A model generated the notes under the pieces. It saw only the letters and a program-made list of their open reading frames with translations. It did no database searches and was not told the origin of the DNA. Positions 38,793 to 45,946 of a stretch of 64,000 bases of DNA are shown here, one piece after another (position 1 is the first letter of the stretch; the number at the start of each line of letters is the position of its first letter). The translations under genes and the position numbers were made by a program. The stretch is from Hyphomicrobium sp. LHD-15. GTDB lineage: Bacteria; Pseudomonadota; Alphaproteobacteria; Rhizobiales; Hyphomicrobiaceae. The DNA lies in assembly GCF_031157355.1 (NCBI RefSeq), contig NZ_JAVIFT010000003.1:1-64000 (forward strand), in the 5' to 3' direction.

Positions 38793-40213
38793 TGCAAACC
38801 ACCAACGAGGATTTCAGCGCGAGAGCCTCTAAGGCGCTCGGCGACGCGAGCCTTCAGCAGTCAGTCTCGAACCTGAAGCGCGGCTTCGTCGCAGCCCGCG
38901 CTCGCGCGGTTGCAGCGCTTCCCGAATACGAGGCCATGCGCGACGCAGGCGCGGCAATCAAGGATCACACCCTCGACAACCTCGATTTCTACCTCGAACG
39001 CTACGAACGCGAAGTGGTTCGGCTCGGCGGACACGTCCACTGGGCCGCCGACGCCGACGAGGCTTGCCGGATCGTGCGCGAGATCTGCGCACGCGCCGGT
39101 GCCAAGACCATCGTCAAAGGCAAGTCGATGGTCTCGGAGGAAATCGCCCTCAACGAAGCGCTCGAAGCGGACGGCCTCGAGGTCGTCGAGTCGGACGCAG
39201 GCGAATACATCGTGCAGCTCGCCAAAGAGGCGCCGAGCCACATCGTCATGCCGACCGTGCACAAGACGACGGAGGACATCGCCGACCTCTTCCACGAACA
39301 CCATCGCGCCTATGGCTTCACTGACCGCGTAACCGACGCGGCCGAGCTGATCGGCCAGGTGCGCACCATCCTGCGTGACAAGTATTTCGCAGCCGATGTC
39401 GGCATCACCGGCGCAAACTTCCTCGTCGCCGAGACCGGCTCGAACATCATCGTGACCAATGAGGGTAACGGCGATCTCACCTCGACGCTGGCCCGCGTTC
39501 ACATCGTAACCGCCGGCATCGAGAAGGTTGTACCGACGCTGAACGATGCCGCCGTTCTCCTGCGGCTCCTGGCGCGCAGCGCGCTCGGCATGGAGATCAC
39601 GAGCTACACGACGTTGTCGACCGGGCCGCGCCGTTCGGGCGATCTCGACGGTCCCGAGGAATATCATGTCGTGCTCGTCGACAATGGGCGCTCGAAGATG
39701 CTCGCCGGTGCGTTCCGGCCGATGCTTCGCTGCATCCGGTGCGGTGCCTGCATGAACCACTGCCCCGTCTATCTGTCAGTCGGCGGCCATGCCTACGGCT
39801 GGGTCTATCCCGGGCCGATGGGCGCGGTGCTGACGCCGATGATCGCACGCCACGAGAAGGCGAGCGAGCTGCCGCACGCCTGCACGCTCAACGGCCGCTG
39901 CCAGCAAGTCTGTCCTGTCAAAATTCCCCTCCCCGATCTCCTGCGCCGATTGCGCCATGAGCAGTGGGAAGCGGGCTTCATCAAAAGCAAGGTCCGCTGG
40001 GGCGTGGGCCTGTGGGCGTGGTTTGCAACGCATCCGGCGGTGTATCGCACGGCGACGCGCCTCGCCGCCGCGGTTCTCGGACGGCTGGGAAAATCCAACG
40101 GCCGCATGAGACGCTTGCCACTCGCGGGCGGATGGACAGCAGGACGCGACATGCCCGCGCCGCAAGGGACGACATTCCATGCGGCGTGGGCCAAGAGGAA
40201 CCAGCAGCGGTGA
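38792..40213 (+). CDS. lutB: Lactate utilization protein B (LUD domain and ferredoxin)
   Basis: A 473-residue iron-sulfur protein. The N-terminal LUD domain contains KSMVSEEIALNEALE and VGITGANFLVAETGS. Two [4Fe-4S] motifs follow: CIRCGACMNHCPVY near 310-325 and a second ending CQQVCPVKIPLPDLL. The C-terminus carries an amphipathic segment (RWGVGLWAWFATHPAVYR) that could touch the membrane. With LutA and LutC it oxidises L-lactate to pyruvate and passes electrons to the respiratory chain. It starts within the lutA stop and overlaps lutC by four bases. Confidence 0.94.
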   Translation: MQTTNEDFSARASKALGDASLQQSVSNLKRGFVAARARAVAALPEYEAMRDAGAAIKDHTLDNLDFYLERYEREVVRLGGHVHWAADADEACRIVREICARAGAKTIVKGKSMVSEEIALNEALEADGLEVVESDAGEYIVQLAKEAPSHIVMPTVHKTTEDIADLFHEHHRAYGFTDRVTDAAELIGQVRTILRDKYFAADVGITGANFLVAETGSNIIVTNEGNGDLTSTLARVHIVTAGIEKVVPTLNDAAVLLRLLARSALGMEITSYTTLSTGPRRSGDLDGPEEYHVVLVDNGRSKMLAGAFRPMLRCIRCGACMNHCPVYLSVGGHAYGWVYPGPMGAVLTPMIARHEKASELPHACTLNGRCQQVCPVKIPLPDLLRRLRHEQWEAGFIKSKVRWGVGLWAWFATHPAVYRTATRLAAAVLGRLGKSNGRMRRLPLAGGWTAGRDMPAPQGTTFHAAWAKRNQQR

Positions 40214-40860
40214 ACGGAACACGACGCGACGACATGCTGGCGCGGATCAGAGAGGCCCTCGGTGATCGGCAACGCACCCCTGAGGCCGTCGAAGAACTCG
40301 AGCAGCGGCTCACTCGCCCACCCACCGGCCCGCGTCCCCGATTGGACGCAGACCGGCTCGGACAGTTCGTCGCCAAGGCCGAAGCCAATCTGATCAAGGT
40401 CGAGCGCATTGCCTCGCTGCAAATGCTGGTGCCCGCCGTGCGAGTGCTTTTGCCTTCAACGTCCGATGCGCCCGATATCAGCGTCGCACCGGAACTCGAA
40501 CATTTGGGATGGCCGAGTACCTGGCACGTCAACTTCGGCGCCGGACGAAAGATCGAGCCGTTGAGCGTCACCATGGCTGTCGCCGGCATCGTGGAAACCG
40601 GGAGCATCATCCTGCGATCATCCCCGGCGTCTCCGACGACGCTCAACTTCCTGCCCGATGTTCACGTCGTCGTGCTGAGGACCTCGGATATAGTCGATTA
40701 TCCAGAAGATGTCTGGGCCCGCGCGCGATCCGAAAGCGAGGACTGGCCCCGTACGGTCAATATCATCTCGAGCCCCTCGCGCACGGCCGACGTCGGCGGC
40801 ATCATCGTGCGCCCCGCTCACGGCCCCAAGAGCGTTCACCTGATGCTTTGCGACGGCTGA
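40210..40860 (+). CDS. lutC: Lactate utilization protein C (LUD domain)
   Basis: A 216-residue LUD-domain protein, the LutC/LldG subunit. The characteristic VTMAVAGIVETGSIILRSS and LNFLPDVHVVVLRTSDIV are visible. The frame opens at GTG 40210, overlapping the lutB stop (GTGA), and an ATG eight codons later at 40234 is an alternative. The overlapping starts across lutA, lutB and lutC indicate tight stoichiometric coupling of one complex. Confidence 0.92.
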   Translation: MNGTRRDDMLARIREALGDRQRTPEAVEELEQRLTRPPTGPRPRLDADRLGQFVAKAEANLIKVERIASLQMLVPAVRVLLPSTSDAPDISVAPELEHLGWPSTWHVNFGAGRKIEPLSVTMAVAGIVETGSIILRSSPASPTTLNFLPDVHVVVLRTSDIVDYPEDVWARARSESEDWPRTVNIISSPSRTADVGGIIVRPAHGPKSVHLMLCDG

Positions 40861-40910
40861 GCATTCCAAGTCGCAACTTCAATCGACCAGCACCGAACCA
40901 ACCCGGACGC

Positions 40911-40941
40911 AAAAATGGGGCGATTGTTGCCAATCGCCCCA
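40911..40941 (-). terminator. Terminator of the porin gene
   Basis: Read on the minus strand, an 11-bp perfect stem (TGGGGCGATTG with CAATCGCCCCA) and a 4-base loop are followed by five T residues (40915-40911). It lies 57 bases after the porin stop. On the plus strand there is no T-run, although it may also help end the lut transcript. Confidence 0.85.
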
Positions 40942-40997
40942 AGGAACACCTCGGGAGAAGTGCCGACGAGGAAGACGCGAAGTGCCGTGACGAAGCC

Positions 40998-42350
40998 TCA
41001 GAAGAAAATGGCCGCTCCCAACGCGTAGAGGTGGAGATCCTCGAGATCCTCCGTCCCTTTCACGCCGTCAGCGACGAAATCGATGTCTCCGCCGTAGTTC
41101 TTGTACTTGAGCCAGATTGCCATCGACGCGGCATCGATCTCTTGAACCACGCCGAAGCCAAAGCGATCGAACGTCGATCCGCTCGTGTTGACGGATGCCG
41201 CAACGCCGCAGGCCGTGTCGATCTTGCCGCCCGTCCCCGCGAAGCCGTCGCAGAGGTCCGTGACGCCGCTGAACACCGCGCCACCTTCGAGGCCGCCAAA
41301 CATGTCGTTGCCGCGCCCGTACTCGCCGTAGAACACGGTCGCACCGAGCGAATTCAGGTTAGCCCGGATACCGGCCTTGAGATAAAGCTGATCGGTATCC
41401 TTGAACCCGTCCGGACTCTCGTGCCCGTAGTAGACACTGCCGAACAGGCCCGTCGGCGTGTGCAACGCCGCAAAGCTCACCTGGAAGATATCCGTGTCCG
41501 TGATCGTTTTGATGCGCGTATCCGTGTTCGACTGAAACGAAACGCCGAACGCCGTCTTGAACGAGCTGAACTCTCCGCTGTGACGCAGCGCGACATCCCA
41601 GAAGTCGTCCTGGCCCCAGCTCGCCGATCCGACAAATCCGCCGATCGTCGGCGTGTCGTAACGGACGCTGTTGGTTCTATCGCCGCCGCAATCGGCAAAA
41701 ATGCCGACGCCAATGGTGTAGCAGTTGCCGATGTCACCCCAGCGCGCCTTTGCGCGGGTCTTCGTACCCTCGGGGACGAGTTGGAAATTCTGGCCGTCGA
41801 AGATCACAAGGTTCGCGGCGAACACGCTGCCGGCGCCCGATACGTCGACCCAGGTGTCATCCGAAGCCTGGCTCTGACGACCGACGGAAACGCGTCCGAT
41901 CTTTTCGCTCTTCAGCCACCAATAGGAGTTCAGCGTGCCGGGCGGACCCTCGCCGCCATTGCTGTTGGAAGCATCCTGCACGAAGCCGTTGGCACCCGTG
42001 ACGTCGATCCGCAGGCTGAAGCCCGCGGAAAACTGGCTATCGATCTTTGCGCTTCCATCGAAGTGGAGGCGGTTGCCGAGATCGTTCAAGCTCGTTCCGA
42101 CATAGGCGTCGGAGCCGACGCCATCATCCCAACCCAGGATCTGTTCGGTGATCCAGCCTGAGATGGCGAGCGACACTTTGCGGTTCCCCTTCCGCGCCGT
42201 CGTCGCTTCGAGCTCCGCAACCCGTTCTTCGAGATCCGCGCAGCAATCTCCCCCGAGATCCGCGGCCAGCACGCTGTCGCTTATCAGCGCCAAGGCGGCC
42301 GCACCAACCAGTGCCGCGCTTGAAAATTTTCTTTTACGTCCCCCACCCAT
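40998..42350 (-). CDS. Outer-membrane porin
   Basis: A 450-residue beta-barrel porin of the alphaproteobacterial type. The signal peptide ends near residue 29 (SVLA-AD), and a short coiled coil (DLEERVAELEATTARKG) precedes the barrel. The many alternating strands and the C-terminal Phe (ALGAAIFF) are typical. Several Cys pairs sit in loops. GGAGA lies five bases before the ATG. A near-perfect sigma-54 promoter at 42451-42466 points at this gene, so it is probably induced together with the PQQ-dehydrogenase operon and admits its substrate. That role is inference. Confidence 0.88.
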   Translation of the reverse strand: MGGGRKRKFSSAALVGAAALALISDSVLAADLGGDCCADLEERVAELEATTARKGNRKVSLAISGWITEQILGWDDGVGSDAYVGTSLNDLGNRLHFDGSAKIDSQFSAGFSLRIDVTGANGFVQDASNSNGGEGPPGTLNSYWWLKSEKIGRVSVGRQSQASDDTWVDVSGAGSVFAANLVIFDGQNFQLVPEGTKTRAKARWGDIGNCYTIGVGIFADCGGDRTNSVRYDTPTIGGFVGSASWGQDDFWDVALRHSGEFSSFKTAFGVSFQSNTDTRIKTITDTDIFQVSFAALHTPTGLFGSVYYGHESPDGFKDTDQLYLKAGIRANLNSLGATVFYGEYGRGNDMFGGLEGGAVFSGVTDLCDGFAGTGGKIDTACGVAASVNTSGSTFDRFGFGVVQEIDAASMAIWLKYKNYGGDIDFVADGVKGTEDLEDLHLYALGAAIFF

Positions 42351-42450
42351 TCAGGTCTCCTTTTCCAATTTCCTCGCGTCATCTGCGCGATCGTCGCCGT
42401 GTTTTTCCGTTACTCTTGAATGACGCTTTGAACTGCACGGGGAGCAGAAA

Positions 42451-42466
42451 CGCAAAGGACGTGCCA
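42451..42466 (-). promoter_or_regulatory. Sigma-54 promoter of the porin gene
   Basis: On the minus strand bases 42466 to 42451 read TGGCACGTCCTTTGCG, matching TGGCACG-N4-TTGC at every defined position except the final W. GG and GC are ten bases apart. The start point would be near 42440, about 90 bases before the ATG at 42350. Confidence 0.78.
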
Positions 42467-42677
42467 AGAGCGAGCGAGCTCGGCATGTAAAATAATTCCC
42501 ATCGGCTGACGGGAGCCGCCGCAACACCGAATTTTCAGGAAGACGAGCACTTTACGCGACGAGGCCAGCCTGGAAGCCGCGAGATAAAACCATCCGTTTG
42601 CAGAAGGGATGTGCCTCGCGCGCCACAACGCACGGCAGATACTCCGCACCCTGAGCTGTCAACCCCAACCGCACCGC

Positions 42678-42716
42678 GTCACACTGTGACATCACAGCGG
42701 GTCTGCGTGATGTAAC
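42678..42716. promoter_or_regulatory. Palindromic activator site between divergent sigma-54 promoters
   Basis: GTCACACTGTGAC (42678-42690) is a perfect 13-base palindrome. It overlaps CATCAC (42690-42695), which pairs with GTGATG (42707-42712), and GTAAC follows at 42712-42716. It lies about 167 bases before the Rieske promoter and 212 bases before the porin promoter, so one activator could serve both. TGTGACA is shared with the element upstream of aldA. Confidence 0.55.
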
Positions 42717-42882
42717 GTGGTCTACCGGCGACGTACATTCGACTGGCCATCGCAGCTCAAAACGCGCGCTCGGAAGGCCAAATAGACCAACGTCGATTCC
42801 CACGAATTCGCGCGCATTCTCGCGACGTTAGCCCCGCCTGCAGCAGCGGTTCCCACAGCGTCCCGCGTCGCACGCGAACTGC

Positions 42883-42898
42883 TGGCACGATTCATGCT
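42883..42898 (+). promoter_or_regulatory. Sigma-54 promoter of the Rieske-PQQ dehydrogenase operon
   Basis: TGGCACGATTCATGCT matches TGGCACG-N4-TTGCW at all defined positions but one (A for the first T of TTGC). GG and GC are ten bases apart. The start point would be near 42909, about 77 bases before the Rieske ATG at 42986. Confidence 0.78.
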
Positions 42899-42985
42899 GA
42901 CCACCTCTCTTTGCGGGGAGGATGTCGCGTCGAGCGCCAGCCGTTCCGCGTCTCGCACGACAATGAAAAAGAGATCGGGAGGACC

Positions 42986-43597
42986 ATGTCGAAGGATACA
43001 CGAGCTGGCCACACGGCCGGTCGGGAGAGCGGGGGCGCACCTGAAGTCGGCCGCCGCACCATCATACAAGGACTTGCCGTTTCTGGATGTCTGGCCGCGT
43101 CCGGCTTGCTGGGAAGCTCCCCGGCCGGCGCCCAGAGCACGCGCCCGCAACCCGGGCACCACTTTGTCTTCATGACCGGCGACAAGGAAGGACAGCCCGT
43201 CGCTCCCGACGATGTGAAGATCGGAGAGCCGCCCCTGCTCGCCTATCCGATGGATCCGGCCACGAAGACCGTTCTCATTTCGCGAGCCAGCCTGCTGCTG
43301 CTCATGCGGCTCAAGGAAGCCGATCTGGATCCCTCCACGAAGCCGCACTCGGCCGACGGCATCGTGGCCTATTCCGGCATCTGCACGCATGAGGGCTGCC
43401 CGATCTCGGGCCATCACGAAAATCAGCGCATGGCCGTGTGCAACTGCCACGGCTCGACATTCGATCTCGGCAACAACGGCGCCGTGGCACACGGACCTGC
43501 GGTGCGCAGGCTGGCCATGCTGCCGGTGACCATCACCGACGGAGCGTTGGTGGTGGCAGGAAAACTGGACGGTCCGATCGGGCCGCCAGCAGCGTGA
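42986..43597 (+). CDS. Tat-exported Rieske [2Fe-2S] protein
   Basis: A 203-residue electron-transfer protein. The Tat-type leader has GRRTIIQGLAVSG at 22-34 followed by a hydrophobic stretch to about 50 (AGAQ). The Rieske site is CTHEGC (Cys133, His135, Cys138) and CNCH (Cys152, Cys154, His155): Cys133/His135 and Cys152/His155 bind the cluster, and Cys138/Cys154 can form the disulfide seen in bc1-type Rieske proteins. GGGAGG lies just before the ATG. It is the first gene after a sigma-54 promoter and precedes the PQQ dehydrogenase by 64 bases. No cytochrome b or dioxygenase gene is near, so it may be the electron acceptor of the PQQ enzyme or the Mo hydroxylase. Confidence 0.88.
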   Translation: MSKDTRAGHTAGRESGGAPEVGRRTIIQGLAVSGCLAASGLLGSSPAGAQSTRPQPGHHFVFMTGDKEGQPVAPDDVKIGEPPLLAYPMDPATKTVLISRASLLLLMRLKEADLDPSTKPHSADGIVAYSGICTHEGCPISGHHENQRMAVCNCHGSTFDLGNNGAVAHGPAVRRLAMLPVTITDGALVVAGKLDGPIGPPAA

Positions 43598-43661
43598 GGC
43601 CACGCTTCAACAGGCTTCACGTCAATCGAAGAGACTAAAAAAACGCATTGGAGGAAATCTC

Positions 43662-45386
43662 GTGAAACTAAGGACATCCGTCGCAGCCTTCGCGCTCGTC
43701 GCGACGTCGGCATTGCATGCCGCCGATTACAAGCCGGTCACCGAGCAACGGTTGGCCAACCCGGAGCCCGAGAACTGGCTGCTGACGAAGGGCAACTATC
43801 AGGGCTGGAGCTACAGCCCCCTCGAACAGATCACGCCCGCGAACGCCGCCAAGCTCAAGCCTGTTTGGTCGGCCGCCACCGGCATCTCCTCGGGCCACGA
43901 AGCCCCGGCCATCGTCAACGGCGACTACATGTTCGTCGCGACACCGCGCAACCAGGTGTTGGCATTCGACTCGAAGACCGGCCGACTGCTGTGGCGCTAT
44001 CAGCGCGAGCTGCCGGAAGGCTTCGGCACGTTGCACATGACCAATCGCGGCGTCGCACTGTGGGGTGACAAGGTCTACGTCGCCAGCATCGACTGCATGC
44101 TGACCGCGCTCAATCCCAAGACCGGTGAAAAGATCTGGGAATCGCAGGTCTGCGATTGGGAGAAGGAAAGCGCTTACATCACCTCGGCACCGCTGGCCGT
44201 GAAAGGCAAGATCATCGTCGGTCCGTCCGGCGGCGAGTTCGGCGTGCGCGGCTTCATCAAGGCATTCGACGCGGAGACCGGAAAACTTGCGTGGACGCGC
44301 TACAGCGTGCCCGCTCCCGGCGACGCAGGCTCCGAGACGTGGCCGCAGGAAGGCCGCTGGAAGGACGCCTGGAAGAACGGCGGCGGCACGATGTGGATGC
44401 CGGGCAACTACGACGCGAAGAACGACGTCATCTACTGGGGCGTCGGCAACGGCGCGCCGTGGCTCGGCGATCAGCGTCCCGGCGACAACCTGTATTTGGC
44501 GTCCGTCATTTCGATCAACCCGGACAACGGCGATTTGGTCGGCCACTTCCAGTACCACTGGAACGACTCGTGGGATTGGGCCGGCATGAACGCCCCGACG
44601 CTTGTCGACTTCGACCGCGGCGGCAAGAAGGTCCCCGGCCTCATCAGCGCACAGCGTAACGGCGTGCTCTATTGGCTGGAGCGCGATGCCAAGGGTAAAA
44701 TTACTTACGATAAATCCCAGATGTACGTGAAGAACAACGTCTTCACCAGCATCGACCCCAAGACTGGCCGCCCGACCTACAACGAGGCCGCCAAGCCTGG
44801 CACCGACAAGACGGCGACCTACTGCCCGAGCTTGTGGGGCGGCAAGGACTGGCCCTTCGAATCCTATAGCCCGAAGACGGGAATGCTCTACATTCCCTTC
44901 AACGACAACCACTGCATGACGCTCACCGGCATGATCCAGCCGATCGTGCCCGGCCAATGGTCTGCAGGCGTCGACATCAAGCGTCTCGACCTCAAAGTCG
45001 ACGACAACTTCCCCTTCATCGGCGGCATTCAGGCTCGCAACGTCAGCGACGGCAAGGAAGTCTGGCGTGAAACCTACAAGGGATCGTGGAACTGGGGTTC
45101 GATCCTGACCACCGGCGGCGGCGTCCTGTTCGCTGGCGGCACCAATGACCGCATGTTCCGCGCTTACGACGAAAAAACCGGCAAGCTGCTTTGGGAGTTC
45201 CCGACGCCGTCCGGCATTATTTCGCCGCCGAGCAGCTTCTCCATCGACGGCAAGCAGTACATCGCCGTAGTCTCCGGTTGGGGCGTTGATGCTCAATGGA
45301 TCCAGGGCAAGATGCACGAGCAGGCCGGCTGGGAGAAATGGGTTCCCGAAGGCGGCTCGGTTTGGGTCTTCGCGCTCGGTGACTAA
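43662..45386 (+). CDS. PQQ-dependent alcohol dehydrogenase (methanol/ethanol family, no heme domain)
   Basis: Periplasmic quinoprotein of 574 residues with a Sec signal peptide (to about Ala20). Eight-bladed propeller docking motifs are visible, for example AFDSKTGRLLW, ALNPKTGEKIW, AFDAETGKLAW and AYDEKTGKLLW. Metal and catalytic residues are Glu192 (SGGEFGVRG), Asn263 (GVGNGAPW) and Asp305 (DSWDWAG). Residue 307 is Ala, not the second Asp that marks lanthanide (XoxF-type) enzymes, so Ca2+ is predicted. The vicinal Cys pair usually placed just before a VNRG-type motif is absent; the aligned stretch reads LHMTNRG (124-130). There is no C-terminal cytochrome c domain and no cytochrome gene beside it. 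The substrate is unknown; alcohols or 1,2-diols are likely. Confidence 0.92.
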   Translation: MKLRTSVAAFALVATSALHAADYKPVTEQRLANPEPENWLLTKGNYQGWSYSPLEQITPANAAKLKPVWSAATGISSGHEAPAIVNGDYMFVATPRNQVLAFDSKTGRLLWRYQRELPEGFGTLHMTNRGVALWGDKVYVASIDCMLTALNPKTGEKIWESQVCDWEKESAYITSAPLAVKGKIIVGPSGGEFGVRGFIKAFDAETGKLAWTRYSVPAPGDAGSETWPQEGRWKDAWKNGGGTMWMPGNYDAKNDVIYWGVGNGAPWLGDQRPGDNLYLASVISINPDNGDLVGHFQYHWNDSWDWAGMNAPTLVDFDRGGKKVPGLISAQRNGVLYWLERDAKGKITYDKSQMYVKNNVFTSIDPKTGRPTYNEAAKPGTDKTATYCPSLWGGKDWPFESYSPKTGMLYIPFNDNHCMTLTGMIQPIVPGQWSAGVDIKRLDLKVDDNFPFIGGIQARNVSDGKEVWRETYKGSWNWGSILTTGGGVLFAGGTNDRMFRAYDEKTGKLLWEFPTPSGIISPPSSFSIDGKQYIAVVSGWGVDAQWIQGKMHEQAGWEKWVPEGGSVWVFALGD

Positions 45387-45409
45387 TCAAGCATCGCGCT
45401 TATGAAGGG

Positions 45410-45446
45410 CGTCGATCCGCACCAGATTTTCAGGTGCGGATCGACG
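45410..45446. repeat. Perfect 14-bp hairpin between the PQQ dehydrogenase and Mo hydroxylase genes
   Basis: CGTCGATCCGCACC (45410-45423) pairs fully with 45433-45446 around a 9-base loop. It sits 23 bases after the PQQ dehydrogenase stop. No T-run follows, so it is more likely an mRNA stability or processing element inside an operon than a terminator. Confidence 0.65.
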
Positions 45447-45490
45447 TGCTCTACCACTGACCAACGATCGGAAGAAGGACAGTGAACGTC

Positions 45491-45943
45491 ATGCTTACCC
45501 TCACAGTGAACGGCCAGGAACGCCAATTCGATGGCGATCCGAACACGCCGCTGCTTTGGTTCGTCCGCGACGAACTTGGGCTCACGGGAACGAAATTCGG
45601 ATGCGGAGCGGGCCTTTGCGGAGCCTGCACGGTCCACCTCGATGGCGTCGCCGTACGCGGCTGCCTGACGACGATAAGCGAAGCCAACGGCAAGAGCGTC
45701 ACCACGATCGAGGGCCTGAGCCCGGACGGCAATCATGTGGTGCAGAAAGCCTGGCGTCAGTTGAACGTACCGCAATGCGGCTACTGCCAGGCCGGCCAGA
45801 TCATGCAGGCCGCTTCCCTGCTGACCAAGAACCAGGCGCCGAGCGATGCCGAGATCGTCGACGAGATGGCGGGAAACATCTGTCGTTGCGGTTGCTATCA
45901 GCGCATTCACGCCGCCGTTCGCCTCGCAGCCGGAGGAGTGTAA
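45491..45943 (+). CDS. Molybdenum hydroxylase small subunit ([2Fe-2S] x2, IorA type)
   Basis: A 150-residue iron-sulfur subunit of the xanthine oxidase family. The plant-type cluster ligands are Cys38, Cys43, Cys46 ([12 protein letters not shown]) and Cys58; the second cluster is bound by CGYC near 97-100 and CRCG near 132-134. It moves electrons from the molybdenum subunit to an external acceptor. The start may be ATG 45491 or GTG 45482, three codons upstream, next to AAGGA. It ends three bases before the large subunit gene. Confidence 0.93.
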   Translation: MLTLTVNGQERQFDGDPNTPLLWFVRDELGLTGTKFGCGAGLCGACTVHLDGVAVRGCLTTISEANGKSVTTIEGLSPDGNHVVQKAWRQLNVPQCGYCQAGQIMQAASLLTKNQAPSDAEIVDEMAGNICRCGCYQRIHAAVRLAAGGV

Positions 45944-45946
45944 GCC

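Noticed and set aside
42986-43597. The Rieske protein as a subunit of a ring-hydroxylating dioxygenase or bc1 complex
   Set aside because: No oxygenase catalytic domain, cytochrome b or cytochrome c1 gene is nearby, and the protein has a Tat-type leader with a small soluble domain.
43662-45386. Lanthanide-dependent (XoxF-type) PQQ dehydrogenase
   Set aside because: The diagnostic second Asp two residues after the catalytic Asp is Ala (WDWAG).
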